DNA of 21,471 bases from Nitriliruptoraceae bacterium (GCA_007118045.1 SKTG01000515.1:1-21471); one strand, 5' to 3'. Shown: positions 7,191 to 14,965, counted from the stretch's first letter. Numbers and translations: made by a program. The notes: generated by a model not told the origin, from the letters alone.

Positions 7191-8303
7191 TTGCGCGAGA
7201 CCAGACAGACGCGAGCCGGCTCCCGCCGCCGGACGCGGACCGTCACCGGGATCGTCGTTCTCGCCTCGTTGCTGCTCGCCGCCTGTAGCGGCGAGCAGAA
7301 CGCGCTGGACCCCGCCGGGCCGTTCGCCCAGGGGCCGCACGACCTGATCGTCCCCGTGGCGATCATCGCGGCGGTGGTCTTCGTCCTGGTCCAGGGCCTG
7401 ATCATCTACTCGGTGATCAGGTTCCGGACCCGCAAGGACGACGACGGCTCGCTGCCGGTGCAGGTCCACGGCAACACGCGGCTGGAGATCGTCTGGACCG
7501 TGATCCCGGCCGTGATCCTGGCCGTCATCGCGGTCCCGACCGTGCAGGGCATCTTCGAGCAGATGGACGACCCCGGCGGTGACGACGTCCTGGCGGTCGA
7601 GGTCATCGGTCACCGGTGGTGGTTCGAGTACTACTACCCGGACTACGACATCTACACCGCGAACGAGATGGCCATCCCGACCGACACCCCGGTGCGCCTC
7701 GAGATGACCGCCGCCGACCTCGCCAGGTCGCCGGAGCAGGGCGTGGTCCACTCCTTCTGGATCCCGCGGCTGGCCGGCAAGCAGGACCTCGTCCCCGGTC
7801 AGACCACGTTCCTGAACATGCAGGCGGACGAGCCGGGGCGCTACCTCGGTCAGTGCGCCGAGTACTGCGGCCTCTCGCACGTCAACATGCGCGCCCGGGT
7901 CGAGGCGATGGAGCCGGCCGACTTCGACACGTGGGTGGAGCAGCAGAGCACGCCGGCCGAGGTGCCCGAGGACGGCACCCTGGAGGCCGACGGCCGCGAG
8001 CTCTACAACGACCTCGACGGCCGACAGGCCTGCGCCAGCTGCCACCAGGTGTGGGAGGACGAGGGCGACGCCCGCGCCGCCGGCCAGGGGCCGGACCTGA
8101 CGCACCTGCTCAGCCGCGAGGAGTTCGCGGGCGCCATCCACGACATGACGGAGGAGAACCTCCGCGACTGGCTGGAGGACCCGAACTCGATGAAGCCGAT
8201 GCAGTACGAGGTCAACGGCATCGGCATGCCCGACCTCGACCTGTCCGAGGAGGAGCTGGACGCGCTCGTCGCGTACCTGCTCACGCTCGATCCCGAGTCC
8301 TGA
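7191..8303 (+). CDS. ctaC: Cytochrome c oxidase subunit II with fused cytochrome c domain (caa3 type)
   Basis: CtaC accepts electrons from outside and passes them to subunit I. I chose the TTG at 7191 because GAGGAG lies eight bases upstream (7177-7182) and it directly precedes a basic signal region; this gives 370 aa. The lipobox LLLAAC puts a lipidated cysteine at 32. Two membrane helices follow (about 50-75 and 95-117). The CuA domain has H187 and the C-x3-C-x3-H-x2-M set C222, C226, H230, M233, with aromatic WWFEYYYP upstream. The C-terminal domain carries the haem motif CASCH (281-285) and a likely axial Met near 346 (GIGMPDLD). This fusion defines caa3 oxidases, as in Bacillus CtaC. First gene of the cta operon. 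Confidence 0.96.
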   Translation: MRETRQTRAGSRRRTRTVTGIVVLASLLLAACSGEQNALDPAGPFAQGPHDLIVPVAIIAAVVFVLVQGLIIYSVIRFRTRKDDDGSLPVQVHGNTRLEIVWTVIPAVILAVIAVPTVQGIFEQMDDPGGDDVLAVEVIGHRWWFEYYYPDYDIYTANEMAIPTDTPVRLEMTAADLARSPEQGVVHSFWIPRLAGKQDLVPGQTTFLNMQADEPGRYLGQCAEYCGLSHVNMRARVEAMEPADFDTWVEQQSTPAEVPEDGTLEADGRELYNDLDGRQACASCHQVWEDEGDARAAGQGPDLTHLLSREEFAGAIHDMTEENLRDWLEDPNSMKPMQYEVNGIGMPDLDLSEEELDALVAYLLTLDPES

Positions 8304-8346
8304 CGCCCCGACCGGAGCGCCCTCCGGGCGGCAAGGAGACACCGCG

Positions 8347-10266
8347 ATGTCGAGCAGCACCGTGGAGAAGTCCGGCTTCAGCGGCCGCCCGAAGGGCGAG
8401 TCCGGCATCGGCGCCTGGCTCACCACGACCGATCACAAGAAGATCGGGATCATGTACTTCTTCACGGTCCTGGTGTTCTTCGCGCTGGGTGGGGCGGAAT
8501 CCGGCCTGATCCGCGCGCAGCTGGCGCAGGCCGAGCAGAACCTGCTGACCGAGGAGATCTACAACCAGGTCTTCACGATGCACGGCATCACCATGGTCTT
8601 CCTGGTGGTGATGCCCCTGTCGGCGGCCTTCTTCAACTACCTGATCCCCCTGATGATCGGCGCGCGCGACGTCGCATTCCCCCGTCTGAACGCCTTCAGC
8701 TACTGGGTCTACCTCTTCGGCGGCATCTTCCTGTACAGCTCCTTCCTGCTCGGTGGCGCGCCGAACGGCAGCTGGGTCGGCTACGCGCCGCTGTCCACAG
8801 ACGCGGTGTCGAACATGGCGTTCTACGCCGCCGGCCTGAACATCGTCGGGGTCAGCTCGTTGGCGGCGGCGATCAACTTCATCGTCACGATCCTGAACAT
8901 GCGGGCCCCGGGCATGACGTTCATGCGGATGCCGGTGTTCATCTGGATGTCGTTGGTCACCAACTTCCTGCTGCTGTTCGCCCTGCCGATCATCGCCGTG
9001 GCGCTGTTCATGCTCAACGCCGACGCCGTCTTCGGCGCCCAGTTCTTCGAGCCGGGGACCGGGGGCGACCCGGTGCTCTACCAGCACCTGTTCTGGCTGT
9101 TCGGCCACCCCGAGGTCTACATCATGATCCTCCCGGCGATGGGGATCGTGTCGGAGATCCTGCCCGTCGGTGCCCGCAAGCCGCTCTTCGGCTACGCGGC
9201 CGTGGTCTTCGCCGGCGCGGCCATCGGCTTCATCGGGTTCGGGGTGTGGGCGCACCACATGTTCACCTCCGCGATCGGGCCGGTGGCACGGTCGGCCTTC
9301 GCCCTGTCGACGATGTTCATCGCCGTGCCGACCGGGATCAAGATCTTCAACTGGGTCTTCACCATGTGGGGCGGCAAGCTGCGCTTCACGACGCCGATGC
9401 TGTTCTCCATCGGGTTCATCTCGATGTTCACGATCGGCGGGCTATCCGGGGTCACCCACGCGATCGTGCCGCACAACGCCCAGCAGCACGACACGTACTA
9501 CGTGGTGGCCCACTTCCACTACGTGTTGTTCGGCGGCGCGCTGTTCGGCCTGATCGGTGGGGTCTACTACTGGTTCCCGAAGGTCACGGGCAAGCTCATG
9601 AGCGAGAAGCTCGGCAAGGTCCACTTCTGGACCTGGCTGCTCGGTTTCAACCTCACGTTCGGTCCGATGCACATGTCCGGTCTGTTGGGCCAACCGCGAC
9701 GCACGGCGGTGCTGCCCGGCGAGCTGGGCGGGACCGTGGAGATCTACAACCTGCTGTCCAGCCTGGGTGTGGTGGTGCTCACCGTCTCCGCGCTGGTGTT
9801 CCTGTTCAACCTGATCGCGAGCATCAAGGGCGGCGTGCCCTCGGGCAACGACCCCTGGGACGCGCGCACGCTGGAATGGCTCACGCCGTCACCGACGCCG
9901 TACGAGAACTTCCCCATCATCCCGACCGTCACCCACCGCGACGAGTTCTGGCACCGCAAGTACGCCGAGGACGACGCCGGCAAGGCGATCCCGGTGCCGG
10001 CGGGAGCCGCGGAGGACCACGACGCGGACGCCGAGCCCGAGCACATCCACATGCCCGACCCGTCGTACTGGCCGCTCGTGCAGACGCTCGGCTTCTTCCC
10101 GTTCGGCTACGGCCTCGTCTACGGCAACTTCTGGCTGATCGGGATCGGGCTGGCCTGGCTCGTGATCGGGCTCTACGGCTGGATCATCGAACCGCTCGCC
10201 GAGGGTGACGACGACGATCCCGTCGACGAGCCCGCCCGACCCGGCGCACGCGCCGGCGCGCACTGA
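8347..10266 (+). CDS. ctaD: Cytochrome c oxidase subunit I
   Basis: This 639-aa subunit reduces O2 to water at a haem a3-CuB centre and pumps protons. AAGGAG (8333-8338) lies eight bases before the ATG. Haem a ligands are H79 and H391, haem a3 is H389, and CuB ligands are H254, H303 and H304, with Y258 for the His-Tyr cross-link. E256 in GHPEVY, D108 (ARDVAFPRLN) and K332 (PTGIKIFNW) are the D- and K-channel residues of A1-type haem-copper oxidases. After the usual twelve helices comes a charged linker (about 550-570) and a C-terminal pair of hydrophobic segments (about 575-617) ending in GWIIEPL, like the 14-helix CtaD of Bacillus caa3 enzymes. Nothing essential is missing. Confidence 0.97.
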   Translation: MSSSTVEKSGFSGRPKGESGIGAWLTTTDHKKIGIMYFFTVLVFFALGGAESGLIRAQLAQAEQNLLTEEIYNQVFTMHGITMVFLVVMPLSAAFFNYLIPLMIGARDVAFPRLNAFSYWVYLFGGIFLYSSFLLGGAPNGSWVGYAPLSTDAVSNMAFYAAGLNIVGVSSLAAAINFIVTILNMRAPGMTFMRMPVFIWMSLVTNFLLLFALPIIAVALFMLNADAVFGAQFFEPGTGGDPVLYQHLFWLFGHPEVYIMILPAMGIVSEILPVGARKPLFGYAAVVFAGAAIGFIGFGVWAHHMFTSAIGPVARSAFALSTMFIAVPTGIKIFNWVFTMWGGKLRFTTPMLFSIGFISMFTIGGLSGVTHAIVPHNAQQHDTYYVVAHFHYVLFGGALFGLIGGVYYWFPKVTGKLMSEKLGKVHFWTWLLGFNLTFGPMHMSGLLGQPRRTAVLPGELGGTVEIYNLLSSLGVVVLTVSALVFLFNLIASIKGGVPSGNDPWDARTLEWLTPSPTPYENFPIIPTVTHRDEFWHRKYAEDDAGKAIPVPAGAAEDHDADAEPEHIHMPDPSYWPLVQTLGFFPFGYGLVYGNFWLIGIGLAWLVIGLYGWIIEPLAEGDDDDPVDEPARPGARAGAH

Positions 10267-10301
10267 CCACCCGAAGACACAGCGACCCAAAGGACACGCA
10301 G

Positions 10302-10895
10302 GTGGCGGCAGGCGTCGAGACCACGACGATGGGCCTGGACCATCGCAAGCTCGGGATGTGGACCTTCCTGGGCTCGGAGTTCCTGTTCTTCGGGGCGTTC
10401 GTCTCCGCGTACCTGCTCTACCTCGACACGACGGCCGGTGGACCGGGCGTCGAGATATTCGACATCCCGTTCACGTCGATCAGCTCCTTCGTGCTGCTGA
10501 TGAGCTCGCTGACGATGGTGCTGGCCCACCACGCCCACGCTCAGGGCGATCTCCGGCGCATGCGGCTGTGGATCCTGGCGACGGCGGGGCAGGGGGCGGT
10601 GTTCCTCGGCGGACAGGTCTTCGAGTTCAACGTCTTCGTGCGCGAGGGCCTCACCATCAGCGAGTCGCCGTTCGCCTCGTCGTTCTACGTGCTGACCGGC
10701 TTCCACGGCATGCACGTCTTCGTCGGCATCCTGCTGCTGATGAGCGTGTACGTGCTGTCGTTGATCGGCAAGATCAAGCCGACCCAGCACGTCAAGACCG
10801 AGATGATCGGGCTGTACTGGCACTTCGTGGACATCGTCTGGGTCGTGATCTTCACGGTCGTCTACCTCATCCCGGAGATCGCGGTCCTCGAGTGA
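10302..10895 (+). CDS. ctaE: Cytochrome c oxidase subunit III
   Basis: The 197-aa membrane protein has five predicted helices, the shorter bacterial form lacking the first two helices of the mitochondrial subunit. The family pattern LGMWTFLGSEFLFFGAF is at 17-33, SFYVLTGFHGMHVFVG is near 127-142, and the C-terminal GLYWHFVDIVWVVIF is near 168-182. It stabilises subunit I and its proton uptake. Translation starts at a GTG with AAGGA eight bases upstream (10289-10293); it follows ctaD by 35 bp in the same operon. Confidence 0.95.
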   Translation: MAAGVETTTMGLDHRKLGMWTFLGSEFLFFGAFVSAYLLYLDTTAGGPGVEIFDIPFTSISSFVLLMSSLTMVLAHHAHAQGDLRRMRLWILATAGQGAVFLGGQVFEFNVFVREGLTISESPFASSFYVLTGFHGMHVFVGILLLMSVYVLSLIGKIKPTQHVKTEMIGLYWHFVDIVWVVIFTVVYLIPEIAVLE

Positions 10896-10932
10896 GCCGG
10901 CCACGGACGCGACGGAAAGGAACGCGCCACCC

Positions 10933-11268
10933 ATGAGCAGCACCGACGCACCGGAGCAGGCCTCGTCGACGGACGAACACGACGACCACCACCCGACCCC
11001 GCGGCAGTACGTCAACATCGCGGTGGTCCTCGCCGTGCTCACCGCCCTCGAGGTCTCGACCTACTTCCTCGACTTCGGGGTCATCGCGATCCCGTTGCTC
11101 GTGATCCTGATGGTCGTGAAGTTCCTGTACGTCGCCGGCTGGTTCATGCACCTGAAGTTCGACTCCAGGGTGTTCGGCCGGATGATGTACACCGGCCTGT
11201 TCCTGGCGCTCGGGCTCTACGCCCTGGCGATCATCGTCATCCTGTTCGACTCGGCGACCATCGCCTAG
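10933..11268 (+). CDS. ctaF: Cytochrome c oxidase subunit IV (prokaryotic COX4/CtaF type)
   Basis: This is a 111-aa protein with a charged, His/Asp-rich cytoplasmic N-terminus and three membrane helices (about 26-47, 50-72 and 82-107). The family signature VKFLYVAGWFMHLKFD is at 57-72. Length and gene position after ctaE match Bacillus CtaF, an accessory subunit of caa3 oxidase. The ATG has an AAAGGA site upstream. Identity is good from motif and context. Confidence 0.92.
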   Translation: MSSTDAPEQASSTDEHDDHHPTPRQYVNIAVVLAVLTALEVSTYFLDFGVIAIPLLVILMVVKFLYVAGWFMHLKFDSRVFGRMMYTGLFLALGLYALAIIVILFDSATIA

Positions 11269-11314
11269 CGGTCGCCTCGCGCTGGCCGCCGCACGCTGGT
11301 AGGGAGAGGTCCAC

Positions 11315-12043
11315 GTGAACCACGATTTCCGCAGCCGCGTCATCATGCCGATCGTGCTGCCGTTGCTGGTGCTGGCCGCCGTCGCCGGCTTCGTCGGCAT
11401 CGTCGCCGCGGTCCTGCTGTGGAACACCAACCCCGGGGCGTTGATGGTGGCCGCCGTCACCGCAGGCGGCATCCTGTTCACCGTCAGCCTCGCCAGCTCC
11501 CAGGACCGCCTGGATGCTCCACGTCGTGGCGTCCTCGTCCTCGCCGCCGCGCTGCCCCTGCTGGTCGGTGGCGCCATCGCCGCCGGCTTCATCGGCGACG
11601 TCCCCGACGAGGAGCGCAAGATCAACGTCGAACCGCTGATCACCGCCCCGGACGACGCGCCGGTCATGGCCGCGGAGAACTCCTCCGAGTTCTGCCTGAT
11701 CGACGAGGAGACCGGGGACTGCGAACCGACCGAGAGCTGGGACGTGGTGCCCTCGACCCAGGAGGAGCAGCTGGCGTACGTGTTCGAGAACCTCGAGGCC
11801 GGGGTGCCGCACAACGTGCGCATCGCCGAGCTCGAAGGCGACGCCGACGATCCCTCCCCGGGTGAGGACCTCAACGACCACGAGCTCGTGACCGGGGTGA
11901 CCACCGACTACTACGTCAGCGAGGACCTGACCTGGGACGACCTGCCCGACCAGTGGTACTTCTACTGCACCGCGCACCCCAACATGGAGGGCGTCGGCAC
12001 CGTCGTCGAGGATGGCGAGGCGGACGCAGACGCAGACGCGTGA
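11315..12043 (+). CDS. Membrane-anchored cupredoxin (type-1 copper) linked to the oxidase
   Basis: This 242-aa protein starts at a GTG with GGGAGAGG (11302-11309) five bases upstream. Three hydrophobic helices (about 12-36, 42-60 and 73-93) are followed by an extracytoplasmic domain. That domain has the type-1 copper set of plastocyanin-like proteins: H166 (PHNVRI), then C218, H221 and M224 in YFYCTAHPNM. Two further cysteines (near 130 and 137) in the insert before the first ligand could form a disulphide. The tail is Asp/Ala-rich. It lies 46 bp after ctaF on the same strand, so it is probably co-transcribed. Likely roles are electron delivery to the CtaC cytochrome c domain or copper supply to CuA/CuB; sequence does not distinguish them. 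It is not a canonical subunit of the Bacillus enzyme. Confidence 0.85.
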   Translation: MNHDFRSRVIMPIVLPLLVLAAVAGFVGIVAAVLLWNTNPGALMVAAVTAGGILFTVSLASSQDRLDAPRRGVLVLAAALPLLVGGAIAAGFIGDVPDEERKINVEPLITAPDDAPVMAAENSSEFCLIDEETGDCEPTESWDVVPSTQEEQLAYVFENLEAGVPHNVRIAELEGDADDPSPGEDLNDHELVTGVTTDYYVSEDLTWDDLPDQWYFYCTAHPNMEGVGTVVEDGEADADADA

Positions 12044-12053
12044 TCGGGGTCGG

Positions 12054-12497
12054 TCAGTAGCTCCCGGACACGTACTCCCCGAGCGCCTCGCGTTCGGCGC
12101 CGAGCTCGTCGATCCGCCACTTGACGACGTCCCCGATCGACACGAGCCCAGCGAGGTGCCCGGCGTCGTCGACCACGGGGACGTGGCGGATGCGCTCCTC
12201 GGTCATCAGCGCCATGAGCTCGTCGGTGCTGGTCGACGGCGTACAGGTGTGCACGGAGCCCGTCATCAGGCTGCTGACCGGCTGGGTCAGGCAGTCCTCG
12301 CGTCGCTCGTCCAGGCTGCGGACCACGTCGCGTTCCGACAGGACCCCGGCGACCTCGGAGCCGTCCGCGGAGACCACCACGGCGCCGATCCCCCGAGCCG
12401 TCATCACGTGGACGGCCTCCGCCACCTCGGCGTCCGGGGCGACCGTGGCCACCTCGGCGCCCTTGCGCTCCAGGATGACTCGGACCGGTGCTCCCAT
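12054..12497 (-). CDS. Tandem CBS-domain protein
   Basis: The 147-aa soluble protein consists almost wholly of two CBS modules (about 8-65 and 74-130), the second containing the typical IRHVPVVDDAGHLAGLVSIGDVV. Such pairs (Bateman modules) bind adenine nucleotides or S-adenosylmethionine and act as energy or ligand sensors; no partner domain is fused. The ATG at 12497 has GAGGAG seven bases upstream, which is better than any earlier start. Its stop is 10 bp from the cupredoxin stop (convergent). It is downstream of ctaA on the same strand but with a 102-bp gap. Its role here is unknown. Confidence 0.9.
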   Translation of the reverse strand: MGAPVRVILERKGAEVATVAPDAEVAEAVHVMTARGIGAVVVSADGSEVAGVLSERDVVRSLDERREDCLTQPVSSLMTGSVHTCTPSTSTDELMALMTEERIRHVPVVDDAGHLAGLVSIGDVVKWRIDELGAEREALGEYVSGSY

Positions 12498-12510
12498 CGC
12501 ACGTCTCCTC

Positions 12511-12530
12511 GCTCGGGGTCGGACCCGAGC
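12511..12530. promoter_or_regulatory. Inverted repeat before the CBS-protein gene
   Basis: Perfect 7-bp arms GCTCGGG / CCCGAGC separated by six bases lie just upstream of the CBS gene's ribosome-binding site (12507-12502, minus strand). It may be an operator, a leader hairpin or a terminator of ctaA transcription; there is no U-run. Confidence 0.4.
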
Positions 12531-12599
12531 TTGCCACGCCGGGCGGCGTCCGGCCAGGATCAGCACGTCGCCGGACCGGGCCGCACCCAGCCGGAGGCG

Positions 12600-13574
12600 T
12601 CACTGCGCCGGGGCCCTGGTGTCGACCTCGGCGTCGGCGGCCTCGGCCTCCGGGGGCAGGACCGACACGGGGCGCGCCCGGACCCAGGCCGTCACGGCCA
12701 CGGTCCACATCAGCGCGGCGCCGAGGATGTGCAACGACACCAGCGTCGGTGGGATACCCAGCCAGTACTGCAGGTAGCCGATGCCGCCCTGCAGCAGCTG
12801 GACGAGCAGCAGCAACCGGATCGCGTGGCGGAAGCGCGCGGGGCCGCTGCGCCACGTCGCGGCGACCGTCGCGACCGTCGTCCCGATCAGGAGCCAGACG
12901 GCGTCGGCGTGGGCGATCGCGACCAGGCGGATGTCGACCCCGAAGCGCGGGGCATCGACGTCGCCCCCGTGCGGTCCCGCTCCCGTGACGATCGTGCCGA
13001 GCAGCAGGACGGCCGCCCCGACGACGAGGATCGCCGTGGTCGCGTGCTGGATGCCGCGAGGTGGCGCGGGCGTCGGCGGTTGGACCCGGACGCGTTCGTG
13101 CAGGACCACGGCCCAGGCGATCAGCGCCATGGACAGCAGGAAGTGGGCCGCGACGGTGTAGGGCGACAGGCCGGTCAGCACCGTGATCCCGCCGAGGAGC
13201 GCCTGCGCGAGCACCCCGAGCGGCAGCGCCCACGCCAACGTCTCCACGGTGCGCGTGTGGGGGCGGGTGCGCCGTACCTGCACGAAGACCGCGACGGCGG
13301 TCGCGAGGACCGGCAGCGTCAGCAGTCGGTTGCCGAACTCGACGGCGGCTTGCCAGCCAGCGTGCTCGCCGCCGGGGGTCGGGGCGATGTTGGTCCCGTC
13401 GCACGTCGGCCAGTCGACGCAACCGAGGCCGGAGCCGGACACCCGCACGACGCCGCCGGTGAACACGATGACCACGTTCGCCACGATCGCCGCGAGCGCG
13501 AACCAACGCAGCCACCGCCAGGCGGACGGCTCCCTCGGGGAGCTCGCCGTCGTGGGTGCCGAAGGGGCGGTCAT
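12600..13574 (-). CDS. ctaA: Haem A synthase (COX15/CtaA)
   Basis: This 324-aa eight-helix enzyme oxidises the C8 methyl of haem O to the formyl group of haem A. Family marks are GGVVRVSGSGLGC (40-52), the cysteine pair C52/C58 in GCVDWPTC, the conserved E79, GTIVTGAGPHGGD (193-205), and histidines H144, H222 and H282 in the helix positions that bind haem. The position usually occupied by the first histidine (E-x-x-H-R) is N82 in EFGNR. The ATG at 13574 is chosen because the family N-terminus follows at once; longer frames add a low-complexity tail. There is no ribosome-binding site, but a TANNNT box 8 nt upstream suggests a leaderless message. Divergent from the ctaB unit. Confidence 0.94.
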   Translation of the reverse strand: MTAPSAPTTASSPREPSAWRWLRWFALAAIVANVVIVFTGGVVRVSGSGLGCVDWPTCDGTNIAPTPGGEHAGWQAAVEFGNRLLTLPVLATAVAVFVQVRRTRPHTRTVETLAWALPLGVLAQALLGGITVLTGLSPYTVAAHFLLSMALIAWAVVLHERVRVQPPTPAPPRGIQHATTAILVVGAAVLLLGTIVTGAGPHGGDVDAPRFGVDIRLVAIAHADAVWLLIGTTVATVAATWRSGPARFRHAIRLLLLVQLLQGGIGYLQYWLGIPPTLVSLHILGAALMWTVAVTAWVRARPVSVLPPEAEAADAEVDTRAPAQ

Positions 13575-13582
13575 GGCGCCCA

Positions 13583-13588
13583 AGGGTA
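13583..13588 (-). promoter_or_regulatory. Predicted -10 box for ctaA, leaderless
   Basis: TACCCT on the minus strand ends eight bases before the ctaA ATG. Transcription would therefore begin at or next to the start codon, consistent with the missing ribosome-binding site. The surrounding GGCTACCCTT is identical to the predicted -10 region of the cta operon. No -35 box is evident. Confidence 0.4.
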
Positions 13589-13642
13589 GCCACGACCCGC
13601 TCGCGCTCCGCGCCCGGGTCGCGCCACCTCGACGACCCGGCG

Positions 13643-13648
13643 TACCCT
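13643..13648 (+). promoter_or_regulatory. Predicted -10 box for the two-helix protein / ctaB unit
   Basis: TACCCT (in GGCGTACCCTCGG) fits TANNNT and lies 28 bp before the first possible GTG of the small membrane protein. It resembles the ctaA and ctaC boxes. No clear -35 is seen. Confidence 0.35.
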
Positions 13649-13676
13649 CGGGTCGCTGTCCGTCCCCGCCCCCGAG

Positions 13677-13961
13677 GTGCATACCGCCGTGGCCGCCGAC
13701 GTCACCGACCGCCACGACACGGTCGTCGTCCCCGTGCGACGCCATCGCCGTCGGGCGCTGCTGCTCGCCGCGTTGGGCGCCTTCCAGCTCTGGATGTGGG
13801 GCACGCGGCTGTGGAACATGCTCCAGGAGGCCGGCGACTTCTCCGCCGCCTTCGTGGGGGTCCACGTCGCGCTGTTCACGACCGGTGTCGGCGCGGGGAT
13901 CGTGCTGGGCGTGCTGGCCTGGCGCTTCTGGCGCGAGGCGACCGACGCGACCTCCGGGTGA
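13677..13961 (+). CDS. Small two-helix membrane protein coupled to ctaB
   Basis: Up to 94 aa are encoded from GTG 13677. A second GTG at 13689 (90 aa) follows a GAGG at 13674-13677 by eleven bases and is equally possible. A basic segment (RRHRRR) precedes helix one (about 27-45) and a second helix spans about 58-84; the ends are charged, suggesting a hairpin in the membrane. I recognise no family. The stop overlaps the ctaB GTG in a GTGA, implying coupled translation and a possible role in haem O/haem A synthesis or oxidase assembly, which is inference from position only. Confidence 0.75.
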   Translation: MHTAVAADVTDRHDTVVVPVRRHRRRALLLAALGAFQLWMWGTRLWNMLQEAGDFSAAFVGVHVALFTTGVGAGIVLGVLAWRFWREATDATSG

Positions 13962-14932
13962 GCGGGGGGCCTCCGTCCCGACCGGACGCCGGCGACGCGG
14001 CGGCGGACGTCCTCGGCGTCGTCGGCCCGATGCACGAGCGGGGGCGCTACGAGTCGCGCGGTGGCGCCCGGGACACGATCAAGCGCTACGTGCTGGTCAC
14101 CAAGCCCCGCATCATCGAACTGCTGCTTGTGACCACCGTCCCGTCCATGGTGATCGCGGCGGGCGGGTGGCCGTCGACCTGGCTGGTGGTGGCGACGCTG
14201 ATCGGGGGTGCGTTGTCGGCCGGCAGCGCCAACGCCCTCAACAACCACCTCGATCGCGACCTCGATCGGCTCATGGCCCGGACATCGGCGCGGCCGACGG
14301 CCGCGGACGAGATCGGGCCCCGGGGTGCGTTGGTGCTTGGGCTCGCCCTCGGCGTGGCCGGTTTCGTCTGGCTGACGGTGTTCGTCAACCTGGTCGCGGC
14401 GCTCCTGGCCACGTTCGCCATCGTGTTCTACGTGTTCGTCTACACCCTCGGCCTGAAGCGGCGCAGCTCGCAGGGCGTGGTGATCGGGGGCATCGCCGGG
14501 TGCATGCCGGTGCTGACCGGGTGGGCGGCCGTGAGCGGCGGACCCCTCGACGACCCCAGGCCGTGGCTGCTGTTCGCGATCATGCTGTGGTGGCAGCCGC
14601 CGCACTTCTGGGCGTTGGCGATGAAGTACCGGGAGGACTACGCGAGGGCCGGCCTGCCGATGCTGCCGGTCACGCACGGCAACGACGAGGCCACCCGGCA
14701 GATCCTGCTCTACAGCTACCTGCTGCTCTCGCTCGTGCTGCTCTACATCGCCGGGGCGTTCGCCGGCTGGCTGTTCACCGTCCCCGCGCTGCTGCTCACG
14801 CTCGGCTGGCTGGTCCTCGCCCACCGGCTCCGCCGCGAGCGCACGGTGGCCGCGGCCATGACGCTGTTCCACTACTCGACGGCCTACCTCGCGCTGCTGT
14901 TCGTGGCGGCCGCGGTCGACGGCGCGTTCTGA
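13958..14932 (+). CDS. ctaB: Protohaem IX farnesyltransferase (haem O synthase)
   Basis: CtaB adds a farnesyl group to haem B, giving haem O for CtaA. With the GTG at 13958, which overlaps the previous stop by 4 nt, it has 324 aa; an ATG at 14031 would remove a non-conserved, probably disordered N-terminus and cannot be excluded. The prenyltransferase aspartate motif is NNHLDRDLDRLMART at 95-109 (N96, D99, D103). KRRSSQGVVIGG is at 168-179 and the second conserved loop YREDYARAGLPMLP at 224-237. About nine membrane helices are present, as expected for the UbiA superfamily. Identity is secure. Confidence 0.95.
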   Translation: MSGGPPSRPDAGDAAADVLGVVGPMHERGRYESRGGARDTIKRYVLVTKPRIIELLLVTTVPSMVIAAGGWPSTWLVVATLIGGALSAGSANALNNHLDRDLDRLMARTSARPTAADEIGPRGALVLGLALGVAGFVWLTVFVNLVAALLATFAIVFYVFVYTLGLKRRSSQGVVIGGIAGCMPVLTGWAAVSGGPLDDPRPWLLFAIMLWWQPPHFWALAMKYREDYARAGLPMLPVTHGNDEATRQILLYSYLLLSLVLLYIAGAFAGWLFTVPALLLTLGWLVLAHRLRRERTVAAAMTLFHYSTAYLALLFVAAAVDGAF

Positions 14933-14940
14933 CGCCGGCG

Positions 14941-14961
14941 GTGCCGGTGGGGCCCTGGCAC
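14941..14961 (+). terminator. Candidate terminator after ctaB
   Basis: A 7-bp stem (GTGCCGG with CTGGCAC, one G-U pair) and a 7-nt loop begin 8 nt after the ctaB stop and end just before the TetR promoter. It separates the two transcription units. No U-run follows. Confidence 0.4.
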
Positions 14962-14965
14962 GAGC

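Noticed and set aside
11962..13593. Long minus-strand frame (543 codons) across the CBS and ctaA genes
   Set aside because: It is out of frame with both recognised proteins and has an Arg/Gly-rich sequence without motifs.
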